Positions 54,240 through 64,000 of a stretch of DNA of 64,000 nt are shown one piece after another. Numbering within the stretch: position 1 is the first letter of the stretch; each line of letters starts with the position of its first letter. Below the pieces are notes generated by a model that was not told the DNA's origin, ran no database searches, and saw only the letters and a program-made list of their open reading frames with translations. This DNA is from Hydractinia symbiolongicarpus (lineage: Eukaryota > Cnidaria > Hydrozoa > Anthoathecata > Hydractiniidae). Both the position numbers and the translations under genes were made by a program. Location: NCBI RefSeq assembly GCF_029227915.1, contig NC_079881.1, positions 16,901,501 through 16,965,500 on the forward strand. Reading direction: 5' to 3'.

Positions 54240-56180
54240 GGGGTCTGCAAAATACACACTTTTTTTAAATTGATTTTTTGCTGACTTTGAAGCTTTGTTG
54301 TGTTGTTTTAACAAACCGCTGTACCCAACTCGAATTATATTTGGTCAGTAGAACTCTTCGATCTTCAAAAAATGTAGGTACATGAGAATAATGTGGGATT
54401 CCTTTTGTGAAATACGAGAAAGTTTAAAGGGTACAAAATGAGGTATATTTTTGCTTGGGGCTGGCTGAATTTTTATGGAGAGACAATGAAAATATGTTTT
54501 TGTATTGCCTATGGATATGTATTTACAACTTCTTTCGTGAGATATGTCCAGCATATAGAAGAAATTCCTAAATTTTAAAGTTTTTTCTTCCAAAATTTGG
54601 TTTTTTTTAATGTTGTGACTGCTTTCGTGCTGATAAACGGTTTTCTATTATAGTTGCCACATATGTCATGTAAGAAATGTTAAAAGTAATGTTTTTGCTA
54701 AGTATTTCAACAATTTGTTTGACTTATTTAGTAAAATTCAGCTAGCCCCAAGCAATTCTTTTTATCTCTGTTCTCCAAAACCAGTTTATTGCCGCCATTA
54801 CCTGGTCTGCATTTTCTGGGTGAGCAGAAGGTCGTGGTAGCCATATTGAACTTTGTGGGATTTGTCCTAGCTAATTGAAAAATCAGTCAAAGCTATATCG
54901 CCAGCTGTGTATAATTTTATTTTTAAGAAATTAGCCAAAAGTTAGTTCAGTTATAGACAGTTATAGCAATAAACATCATAGAACATTTTCTATAGCTCTT
55001 CCTCTAGACAGGATCCCCTAGGTTCACAAGCGAAAGCTCTTTATAACCAGAGTATTGCAGATTATGGTTAAATACATTGAAATAAAATGCTTTTGTGTAG
55101 AATCTCATTTCTGTTATTAAAATTAATGACTATATATGTGTTCTGAAGATAGAGCTGTATGCAATTTTCCCCTTTATGAAAGGTTCACTATACTAATGTC
55201 CTCAATACCTCTATAGCTATAGGTATATACAAGTTAATTATGATCTCTCATTTGCAATACTAATACCTTGTTTTGTTGTTAGGAATTTAATTTTAGAGTA
55301 GTTTTTTATCATAATTTAAAGGAAATTAATGATAAACGAGAGTCATTAAATTATAGATACTAAAAAAAACAGTGTGCCTGAATCAATATAGAAAGGGTTG
55401 CGAAGCAGGGGGCAGAGTCTCCTATGTTCGCAAGTGAAAAGTTGTGCACTGAAGACAATGTGAAGGTTCCTTCTAGTTGTTAGTTTTTTATCATTTATTT
55501 GATATTATTTCTATATTTTTAGGTTTATTTTCTTCTGTTGAGATAGAAGTTTCTTACTAGTAATTTAGTTGATTCTCTACTGTGACAGTGGAATGATTAT
55601 AACAAAAGCTTCACATTTGTTAAAGTTTTATCATTTTTTGTCTGTGTTCAAGTTATTGGGTTTGTCGTCCTTTGTAATAATATAATTTTAACCTTTTAGG
55701 CTTCGATTATGCATAAAGAATGAGGATTTCCCAGTACTAGTTCTTTCATTGGTAAAAAAAATGAACATAATTTAACATATATATATACACATAAAATTGC
55801 AGGGTATATATACATAGGGTTAGCTATTTTGATTGTTATGTAACAAGGGGAAGTGACTAGAAAATCTTATAAAGATTTTATGCCACTTTTTATCATTTTC
55901 AAGGAAATCCATTTGTTAAATTTTTAACCACTTTTTTGTTTTCTAGTTCAGTGTTAATAACTTATCCAATTTTAACCTTGCCAATACAAAATAAAAATTG
56001 TTAACGTGAAACACAACAGACATGAAACAGGCAAATTATTGGATTAATTGAATTAATTATTGTAATTTTATGAGAATCTGCTTTAGTTATTTTGATTTTT
56101 TCACCTATTTTGGCCTGAAAATGTTCTTAGTTGTTATAATATTTTAGGAATTTTTGTTATAGAAATCTGTGACCAAAAAA
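54240..56180. other. Non-coding stretch, nothing recognised
   Basis: AT-rich with dense stops; no exon or element ends seen. Confidence 0.45.
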
Positions 56181-56187
56181 AGTATTA

Positions 56188-56862
56188 AGCCGCTTTTACA
56201 CGATCAAATTTCGTATGACATATACTATATGATCATATAAATTTGATTGTGTAACGTTATATATATGATAAAAATTTCTATTTTTAAGGATAAAACACGT
56301 CCTATTTTTTATATGATATATGATCATATAAACCTATTGTCTTCTATTGAAATTCAGATGTTAACCAATCATAACGCGTTTTTAATTGTACTGAAGTTAT
56401 GTAAACATGAAACAAACATACAGAAGAGCAAGGAAATATTCAAGAGAAAAACATTGCAGGAATAAAATCTAAAATCGACACAGACACATTTTTTCAACAA
56501 GCGCAAAGATTTCGTCAAAATTTTCTGCCGTTATTTGCAAGTAATTCTTAGTCTTTCTGCTGTTCTAAACGCAAAACCGAGATCCAAGTCTCATAAAGAT
56601 GGAGTTGTGACCGCCTACTCCACCTCCGCCTAACCAAATATATACTTTCTTTTTTTACTTTTTTACTTTTTTTGAGACAACTGCAGTTATTACAGCAGTT
56701 GCGCAAGTCCTTGTCACTCAAGTTGATAAAGAAAAAGAAGTGAAAGTAAAATTTGATGCACAATATATGATCGTGTAATACCAGTCCATATGATGAGACG
56801 AGCAGGTGGTTTATAATGATCATATATTATGTCATATAAAATTTGATCGTGGTAAAGCGGCT
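56188..56862. mobile_element. PIF/Harbinger-type MITE, 675 bp
   Basis: Ends AGCCGCTTTTACACGATCAA and its inverted match are flanked by TTA at 56185-56187 and 56863-56865. The three-base TWA target duplication is the PIF/Harbinger signature. Subterminal ATATGATCATATAA palindromes occur near both ends. No transposase inside. Confidence 0.8.
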
Positions 56863-56997
56863 TTAGGCAACATTTTCCGTCCAAAACTAAACTTTTATTC
56901 AGAGTTGTTGCTTTTTTATAAAATATCAAAATACAGTGTACGAATAAAACAGGGTGAGCAGTATATAGATTTTTTCCTTTAAGAAAATGTTTTGTAA

Positions 56998-57477
56998 AGC
57001 TCGGTTCCCACTGTGGTTTAAGTGTGTTTTAAGTATGTTTAAAATAAGATTTTATAGTTAAAGCATAATGTGAACGTGTTCGTGTTTTAAAATTTTCGGC
57101 ATAAAACCTGTTTAAACCACAGATAAAATAAAACCTTAGATCAAAAAATTTTGATATTGTGGTTTAAAGTTCAAAGGCACCAACAAAGGAGTTTTCAACG
57201 ATTTTAGGGCACATTTTGCGCATTTTCACGTTAAAGACAGAAAAGAGAATAAAAAATGGCAGAAAATAAATAAGTTTGGTACAGGAAGAGAATCTTAGCG
57301 AACTTATTCGCAAATATCCAGTGATTTTTTGATAAATCACAAAGGCTACAAAGAGAGAAATGTTTTTGCTTTTAAAACAGTGGGAATGCTCAGGTTTTAT
57401 TTTAATTTTTAAAACACATTTAAAACCTTTTAGGTTTTATGTTTAAACCCAAGTTAAACCACAGTGGGAACCAAGCT
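56998..57477. mobile_element. PIF/Harbinger-type MITE, 480 bp
   Basis: Ends AGCTCGGTTCCCACTGTGG and CCACAGTGGGAACCAAGCT, flanked by TAA at 56995-56997 and 57478-57480. Different family from its neighbour at 56.2 kb but with the same three-base target type. Confidence 0.8.
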
Positions 57478-57603
57478 TAAATGTGTTCCGCTCATTTTAG
57501 TGCGAAAATTTGTTATTTTTTTACAGTATGCTGCAGATATTTTATATCAAAGTACAATTCTTGTAGAACTGCAACAATTACCTTTCTGAAATTTCTGCTT
57601 TTT

Positions 57604-57700
57604 AAAGGATGTATTTTTAACATGCTTGATGCTGGTTCAAATCCAGTTCCTTTACATAAAAGGATAGCTCAATGGTAGAGCAAAGCATTATTAGTAGCCT
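57604..57700 (+). ncRNA. tRNA-like sequence with halves in permuted order
   Basis: A T arm GCTGG-TTCAAAT-CCAGT (57631-57647) with box B GGTTCAAATCC and a 3' acceptor strand TCCTTT come first. After ACAT follow the 5' acceptor strand AAAAGGA (57658-57664), TA, a D arm GCTC-AATGGTA-GAGC (57667-57681) with box A TAGCTCAATGG, and AAGCA (57683-57687). TGCTT at 57623-57627 pairs with that AAGCA as the anticodon stem. So acceptor (6 bp), D (4), anticodon (5) and T (5) stems can all form, but only if the 3' half is joined behind the 5' half. The anticodon cannot be fixed. Alternatives: a mitochondrial insert, or two partly deleted tandem tRNAs (an AAAGGAT at 57604 hints at this). Confidence 0.5.
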
Positions 57701-57719
57701 AATGATAAGTGCAATGCAT

Positions 57720-58275
57720 GGTGTGCTTCTAAATTTTACTTTATAGTTAGTATATGAAAGAATTATGAAAGAATGTAGCCCATTTTTTTACGGTGTAAGG
57801 ATGAAGACCTATCAGGACAAAGCGCTTTTTTGATGTAAATTGCTAAATGTTTAGGCAACTTATTTTCAAGTTTTAGTTAATTTTTTTTACCTAATGATCT
57901 CCTAGCTTTATTTTTTTAGCAACTATTAGGCTAATCACGTTTTTATTAAATAAATAAATAAATTATTTGTTAACTTAAATTTGTACTGCACTTTTAATTT
58001 TCTTATGTTGTTTTATTACCAAGATTTGAATTGTTTTTAGCAGCCATTTTCAAAGGTTGCACAGGGACGAAGTAGCTTTAATGTAGCCAATGCACATTTT
58101 GATTGAATGTATGTTGCGAAAAAATAAACGCAGACATAAAATCGCCGGACAACGAATAAGAATCGGCTATTCCACCCAATAAGGTTTCAGTAATATCAGG
58201 GGCGGCAAAAAATAAATAATTTAGGCGGGAAAATAAACACGGCGGTGCACAAGCGTTTTGGTGGCGTTCACTATA
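57720..58275. other. Intergenic, upstream of the eight-exon gene
   Basis: No exon. The right part (58080-58275) should hold the promoter of the next gene and is less AT-rich than the left part. Confidence 0.35.
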
Positions 58276-58277
58276 AA

Positions 58278-61200
58278 ATGTCTGTCGTTGATCCGCTCTG
58301 CTGTGGCTTTGTTAAAATCGGAGCGTATGTTATTTTGACAAAAGACACGCCTTTAAAAAAACAAGATAATGAAAACAAAAAGGTATATAACGGACGTGTA
58401 TTCAAACACAAGTTCAACGAACTAAAAGAAAAATATAGTGAATTGGTGACCGGAGTGGACTACAACACTTTTACACGCAACTTCCCTAAAATCGTTGAAA
58501 ATGTACGAGGGTTAGCGAAACGTCATACTTCTTTAAGAGATAAGTTGCTAGAATGCTTCTCGCTTAAAGCTTGGCTTAATTTATCAGTGGAGAAGAGAAA
58601 GACACACAGCCTTCAGAACTGTCTTGGTTGTCAAGAAAGTTTTAAACAGTTTTTGGCGTTATTTCCCGCGAAAAAAAACTCGTTTAAAATAAAAGCAGAG
58701 AGGAGTGGCTTATTCAGGGAAAAGGAAATGAAGGTTTGGCTGTTATATTTTATATAATTATATATAATCTATACAAATTTACAAAGTATTTAAATAAATA
58801 TATGTGAATTATTTGCTTTACGCGTAGAATCGAATGACAGAAGCTGTAAACGGACTTAATGACGAATTTGCATCAAGATTCGAGAGTTCGTTTACATCCC
58901 AGTTTGAAACAATGTTGCTGGAGAAAAAGGAGAGCGATAAACGATGTCTTTTGCGCACAGCGAAAAAAGATATTGAGCATCAGTGGGCGGAAACATCTGT
59001 TGAACGGTATGAAGTTTGTTGTTAATTTAGACCAAAATCAATAAGTACATAACAGTCGGCATACTTAATCTAAAATATAAATTAAGCAACATTAAAAAGT
59101 TTGTTTTTTGCTTGTTCTTTAGTGCTTATGGAGTACCTATCTCGTTACGAAACAGAGATAAACTGCGGTTGCATTTAAGCTTTGAAAGCAAAATCGATGC
59201 TGTAAAACGGACAAATGACAATGTCGCAAAAATTACACAGGTAAAGAATGCTGTTTCAATTGTCGGAATGATATTGTTCAGGTAATGATAATACCAATAT
59301 CAATAAATTTATTTAATTTTCAAGGGCCTTAAAAGACCTCATAGCCACACCGGACAGCTGGAAAACTTCGAGTGGAGCAAAAGCGAATGTTTGGAAGAAA
59401 TCAACAATTATCCAGAAGGACATCAGATTAATTTTAGCGATTTAGCAAGACGACATAAATTAGTTAATAGTAATGGTCAGTCTCCCTTCGATTTTTAATT
59501 ATTTTATAAAACTTGATGTGGTCTTGCATGTTCTTATACAAAAACGTGGTTATCTATTTCCTTTTCAATAAATTGGTTTCGATAGCAGACATGAAAATTT
59601 GTGGTTTGTAACTCCACGTTTTTGAACGTCATGCTTGTAAGATCTTTTTATCATGTAGCAAGTTAACTTACCAATTTAGTATCTATATTCAGGTATTCAA
59701 CCACAAAACTGTGGGCAAGTTTTAAAAGAACTGCTAATTAACAATGGATGCAATTTGACCAGGTTTCGAAACTGTGTAACAGCAAACCAACTTAGCACTG
59801 AATTTACTAAAGTGAGAAGAAAAAAACGGAAGTTAGTATTATTATACATCGGAATCACACATTTTTAGAAACTGCTAAAATCAATAATTCTAGTTCTTGT
59901 GTAGTCTTTTTTTTAATCTAGCAGGTTTGCACAGCAACAATTTATTTAAAAGTGACACAATTTTTTTAGACTGGACATCCCTAACTTTAAGAACATGTCC
60001 TTTCCCGTGGAAACAACAAACAAAGAAGTTAATGAAAAACTAAAAGATAAAATAACCACAGGGGAATACTCACTTGGAGATCTGATTGTGCCACAGTCAT
60101 TCACCAAAGCAATTTTAAAAGAAGACAAGATAATACATGAAACTGTTGAGGTTAGTGGACGGAAAATGCCTTTAACAGAAATAAGAAAAAACATGTTGGA
60201 AAAGCATTTGCCATTTATGCGACTAAGATCTGATAAGGATTATGAAAACATGACACAAGAAGAATTGATTCTTAACTTAAAAAGAATTAACGAGTTCAGT
60301 GAACAAATGCCTTCAGAAGAGTATGTACATACCTTGAAGTGTTTTGAAAGGAGGCGTCATTTGATGTTTTGGCATGATGGGTCATCTATAGCTAGCCACA
60401 GCCATGTCCTCATGCTTGTTGCATGTATGTACGACCCTGCGTTATTTCTCACAGATGACGAGTATATGAAAAATACTAAAACAAAAATAAATGTGCAAGC
60501 TGTGATTGAAAAGCCGGAGTTTTACATTTTGGCCAGATGTCCTGCAACTGACCAGCAGCTTTTATATTCAAATGAACGCTGCAAAGATATCATAGAAATG
60601 AGGAAAAGTGTTGGACATGGTATAACTGATGTAATGAGATTTTTCAAGGGTGACAGTCCCGCAGCGGCATTTGAAGCTGGGCAGCAAAAAGGTGGCAATT
60701 TTTTTTGCCATTCATGCTCTGTACACGCTGATTGTGTTAGCAGTCTTGTACATACTTTTAAACAACAACATCTGTCCTTGCAAGATCGGGTCAGTCATGC
60801 TTTATCTTCTGTCGAATCATGTAATAAACTTAAAAGTGGAGCAGTAAAGTTACACAATGGATTGAAGAAGCATGAGCTGATAAATGAACTTCATCAACGA
60901 AAAATAAAGTTCTCCTGTGATCTCCCTACAAAGGAGTTAAACAACTTGCTTCAAGAGGAAATGCATGGAATTCAAAGGTTGCCAGCCCTCATGTTTGGGA
61001 AGTCCCATAGATCTTTGAGTGAGCTCAACCTTGAGGGATACGAGATATTAAATAATGAACCTTTGCATGATGTGTCAAACTACATTAAAAATATCTACTG
61101 TGAGCTTCCACATCATGTAGGTGCAAAGAAGAAGACTTTATTAGAAATAATTGAGGCTTCGTTTAATAACAAGGAAGCAAAAAATGCCTCTGATTACAGA

Positions 61201-62399
61201 AGAAGCCTGCTGATCGTAACAAATTGGGCATTAAAAAATTTAGAAGGTAAATATTTACTATATTTCTAAATTAGGGCTACAGTATTATTATCTGAAGATT
61301 TAGTTGCACCTGAATATGGGACCAAAAGAAACATAACAAATATAACTTACACCAATGTATAAACTAGTCTTTTCTTGTTATTAGGCCACTTTGCATTGAA
61401 ACTGCTGATCTCACTTTCAAAGATCCAGGAAATATTGTACTTGCCAGCAAATAGAAGAAGTATGCCAAGTATTCTGCATTTGATAATTGCAACACACCAC
61501 CACGCCATGTTGATAAAACTCCATATCCGTGGTAAATTAACATCACTGACAAAGAGGAAATTTTTTGGTGTGTATTACCATTCAATTATCAGACATTCTG
61601 GCACACAGCTACGTCTTGTTTCTGGTCGTACAGCCAACACTGAAAAAGAAGAGGCTAGTTTTAATCCCATCAAGACCGTAACTAAACTTACATCAAATAA
61701 CCATCCAGAAAACATCATATGTAATGCCCTGATCAGAATGCAAGCCGCAATAAAATTAGGTGCAGGCCAAAATGCAGTGAGCAAAGATAAATCATTTGAG
61801 GAACTTTCCCAAAGAATACAGAGACATTCAACAGGTAGGTTCTATATTTTACCCAATGTTCTATCGATATTTTACGTTTTGACTTTATACTTTGTTTTTT
61901 TCATTTAATATATAAAAAAGATTATGTTATTTGTGCTCTGGTTACATAGAACAGAACGTCCTTTCAATCAACTAATCAACTGCCATGAAATGATGGTGAA
62001 ATTAAAATTGACGTCGCCCTAATTTTTAGATTGCTATGGCTGAAGTATTTACATTAATGAAGAAAACAGCAATAGTTCTATTATTTATAAAAAATATAAA
62101 ATGCGTTTTTTTGCTTAATATTATTGTGTAGTATTTTTATAACAGGGACCGTGATACCATTCTTTTGGATAGAGAAATATCCAAATGATCATGAATGCTT
62201 TTTGAAAAGAATAGCTGACTTTCTATTGGATTCACATAAATGGTGGGAAGAAACCAGTGATGGAATTATATTTAAAAGTGTTGATTCTCTACCTGGTGAC
62301 AGTTCCTTGATTCTTCATCATTATCGATCGTCAACACTAAAAGAGGAAGAACAATACCTTCAACGGTGTTCACATTTAGCTCTTTCTTGCAGTACCTAG
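58278..62399 (+). CDS. Multi-domain protein of a repeated cnidarian family, possible DDE-type enzyme
   Basis: Eight exons with GT/AG borders and matching phases: 58278-58733, 58828-59006, 59123-59240, 59325-59475, 59693-59831, 59970-61246, 61385-61834 and 62146-62399; about 1007 aa without an internal stop. The N-terminal third is charged and helical; SNGIQPQNCGQVLKELL may be a DNA-binding helix pair. The core holds LMFWHDGSSIASHSHVLML, YDPALFLTDDEY, FFKGDSPAAAFEAGQQKGG, a Cys/His cluster CHSCSVHADC, a SAP-like helix pair (LKKHELINELHQRK...LPTKELNNLL), and RTANTEKEEASF. The conserved WHD, GD and TE-x-EE are arranged as a D-D-E triad of an RNase H-like transposase with an inserted zinc cluster would be; that is inference. 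From memory, similar proteins are multi-copy in corals and Hydra without assigned function. ATG at 58278 chosen because the upstream frame start is not ATG. Confidence 0.7.
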
Positions 62400-62425
62400 C
62401 AATGTTGATGCAAGCAATTTAAAAT

Positions 62426-62431
62426 AATAAA
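62426..62431 (+). terminator. Poly(A) signal of the eight-exon gene
   Basis: AATAAA 27 bp after the TAG stop at 62397-62399. Confidence 0.65.
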
Positions 62432-62687
62432 ACATTTTAAAACTTCAAGTGTCTTAATTTTACTATTTGGTGCTAAATTATATTATCAACAATTTTTATA
62501 ATACTTTGACATTGTTTAACCTTTCAAAAAAATTTACAAAGTTTATTAACTGTCAATTTCCTTTGTATATATACCTATTTTGATTATTACAAATCTGATG
62601 TCAAAATATTTCGCTTACAATACTTTCTTTATTTGCGTACAAAAACTAGATGTAAGGTACATAAAACTTTTTGAAAATAATGAATAA

Positions 62688-62721
62688 GAAATTACCATGA
62701 ACGAAGAATCATGGTAATTTC
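62688..62721. repeat. Perfect 13-bp inverted repeat between the two last genes
   Basis: The arms read GAAATTACCATGA and TCATGGTAATTTC around an 8-nt loop. It lies 27 bp before the start of the next ORF, so it could sit in its 5' UTR or promoter. Confidence 0.85.
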
Positions 62722-62747
62722 TGCACACCCTTACCATTGTGCATATA

Positions 62748-63515
62748 ATGGCTGAGAATGTATGTATATTTTATATGTGTAACTGTTATACCTTTAGATT
62801 GTGGGAAAAATGCTTAGTTAATAAGCATTGTGTACCTGCGTTGAAAGTAACTGGAAAAGATGACAAAAAGATGGTACTGAAAAGTTTAAAAAGATTTGAA
62901 AATTACGTAGAAAGTCCAATCACAACTCCAAAAGCTAACAAACACAATACTACCACTACTAGCACTGAAAACAACTTAACACCAACCTCCTTATTTCCGC
63001 CACAAGTTGCTTCAACACCACATGCTGTTTCTGCAACCAATTTAAATACTCCCCTGCATCAATTATCACCAATTTATAAGAATGCTACCAATATCTCATC
63101 ACCTGAAACACAAAAAAAACAAGAAAACATTACAGGTTTTAAATTCCAACCACCTCTATGTCCCACCTCATCATCCACTTCTGAGCTGTCAAGAACTTCT
63201 CTCATGATGAAAGCTGTTATTGGGGACATTCCACTAATATACCAGTACAATAAAACCAGAAAGGAAATGAAGGCTAATCCATGTCAATTAGCAAAAGAAA
63301 AATACCTGCAAATTATAGCAGAAGTTGAGGTGAAGTTAAAATTGGCAGAGGAAAATATAAAAAAGAAATTAAAGAACTTGGAGTTGAGCTGCATTGGCAC
63401 AAACAGCACAGCATTGTCAATGATCCCAAAAAGTGAGAATGAGTTGGCAAAATACAAAAATATTTTAACATTATTAAAATATTGTGCTGCCTTAAAAAAG
63501 GAACTTGATTTATAA
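62748..63515 (+). CDS. Coiled-coil protein, downstream partner ORF
   Basis: A 255-codon ORF on the same strand, 350 bp after the eight-exon gene. It opens MAENVCIF, continues LWEKCLVNKHCVPALKVTGK, has a Thr/Ser/Pro/Asn-rich low-complexity middle (residues about 55-145) and ends in a helical coiled-coil-like region (KEKYLQIIAEVEVKLKLAEE...KYKNILTLLKYCAALKKEL). Codon style is good throughout. No domain is recognised. TACCTTTAG at 62799 could be a splice acceptor, so the first 17 codons are uncertain. Conserved proximity to the upstream gene elsewhere would suggest a two-gene unit. Confidence 0.55.
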   Translation: MAENVCIFYMCNCYTFRLWEKCLVNKHCVPALKVTGKDDKKMVLKSLKRFENYVESPITTPKANKHNTTTTSTENNLTPTSLFPPQVASTPHAVSATNLNTPLHQLSPIYKNATNISSPETQKKQENITGFKFQPPLCPTSSSTSELSRTSLMMKAVIGDIPLIYQYNKTRKEMKANPCQLAKEKYLQIIAEVEVKLKLAEENIKKKLKNLELSCIGTNSTALSMIPKSENELAKYKNILTLLKYCAALKKELDL

Positions 63516-63519
63516 AACA

Positions 63520-63895
63520 AATCATAACAGAGTCAATTTTTGCCCAGTAGAAATTTTTTTTTAAGAATTGTTGCGTTGTTGCAAATTATATTATATTATA
63601 TATATGAGCATATAATCTTTAATTTACAGTGGAGAGACGTTTTGAACAAAATGTAGCGCAGTTACATACAGGAAAAATTTGAATAATTGACAGGCAGTAA
63701 AAAGTCACACCTTTCTATTCTTGCGGTCGGATTCGCGTCATAATACTGGTTGAACCAATCATGGGCCAGTATTCACATTAAGCAGCCATTATGAAATGGT
63801 GTACAAATGCCGTAATCGTAATGTTTTTGTAGCGAAACCTTTATAAATACAATACTGGATTTTTCGAAGAATTCTTTTTTTTTAGTCAAATCTTT
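63520..63895. other. Non-coding stretch
   Basis: No AATAAA and no exon seen. No inverted-repeat partner to the region upstream of 58278 was found by eye. Confidence 0.4.
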
Positions 63896-63898
63896 AAT

Positions 63899-64000
63899 AC
63901 TAGTCGGTGGCCGTTGGAAAAATCCACGGGTTCGCTCGTCCTTTTTATACAGCATTGCACGCGTGTCGCTACTTGCGGTACCATTTTGCGCGACAGACAG
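63899..64000 (+). repeat. CTAGTCGG interspersed repeat, copy 5, cut by window end
   Basis: CTAGTCGGTGGCCGTTGGA, AAAAATCCACGGGTTCGCTC, GTCCTTTTTATAC, CACGCGTGTCGCTACTTGCG and CCATTTTGCGCGACAGACAG follow the family order; it is the best-preserved copy in the window. Confidence 0.85.

Noticed and set aside
58278-63515. Treating the eight-exon gene and the following ORF as one transcript
   Set aside because: The first gene has its own stop and AATAAA at 62426, and no donor joining it to the second ORF was seen.

Overview
This window looks like AT-rich animal genomic DNA. Its genes have short exons with clear GT/AG boundaries and long, transposon-filled introns, and no bacterial operon layout is visible. 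The recognisable families fit a cnidarian, most likely a hydrozoan: a Ly6/uPAR-type GPI protein, a TMEM121-like membrane protein, a THAP relic, a HECT relic of the transposon-associated animal type, and a multi-exon family I recall as multi-copy in cnidarians. The taxon is an inference; I ran no search.

Layout. 1-410: tail of a PIF/Harbinger-type transposase and a convergent minus-strand ORF. 3-5.4 kb: a cluster of TGTGACGCA motifs upstream of a three-exon Ly6/uPAR-like GPI-anchored protein gene. 6-7.8 kb: a three-exon gene for a small secreted peptide with eight cysteines. 10-16 kb: decayed copy of part of the next gene, plus repeats, a 24-bp minisatellite and a 38-bp perfect palindrome. 17.2-22.8 kb: a six-exon gene for a type I membrane protein (about 450 aa) with a cysteine-rich ectodomain, one membrane segment, a Pro/Gln-rich tail and a DLAGGLG repeat end. 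23-27 kb: mostly non-coding, with a 73-90-bp MITE family that makes 9-bp target duplications. 28.2-29.2 kb: intact single-exon TMEM121-like gene on the minus strand. 31-39 kb: an orphan exon, nested terminal-inverted-repeat elements and other MITEs. 39.7-42.6 kb: a frameshifted THAP gene facing a frameshifted zinc-finger mobile-element relic. 43-50 kb: minisatellites and hairpins with no convincing gene. 50.7-54.2 kb: HECT-ligase-like pseudogene containing a 39-bp minisatellite that is split by a truncated LINE. 56.2-57.7 kb: two PIF-type MITEs, then a tRNA-like sequence whose halves are in reversed order. 58.3-63.5 kb: an intact eight-exon gene (about 1007 aa) with a possible DDE/RNase H-like layout, followed by a second ORF on the same strand.

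The genes do not form one pathway. The Ly6-like protein, the cysteine-rich peptide and the membrane protein are all secreted or surface proteins lying within 19 kb of each other. The rest is mostly mobile-element ecology at different stages of decay. The items most worth a second look are the permuted tRNA-like locus (57.60-57.70 kb), the 58.3-63.5 kb two-gene unit, the novel surface receptor with its decayed copy, and the paired hairpins sharing one loop at 40.7 kb.
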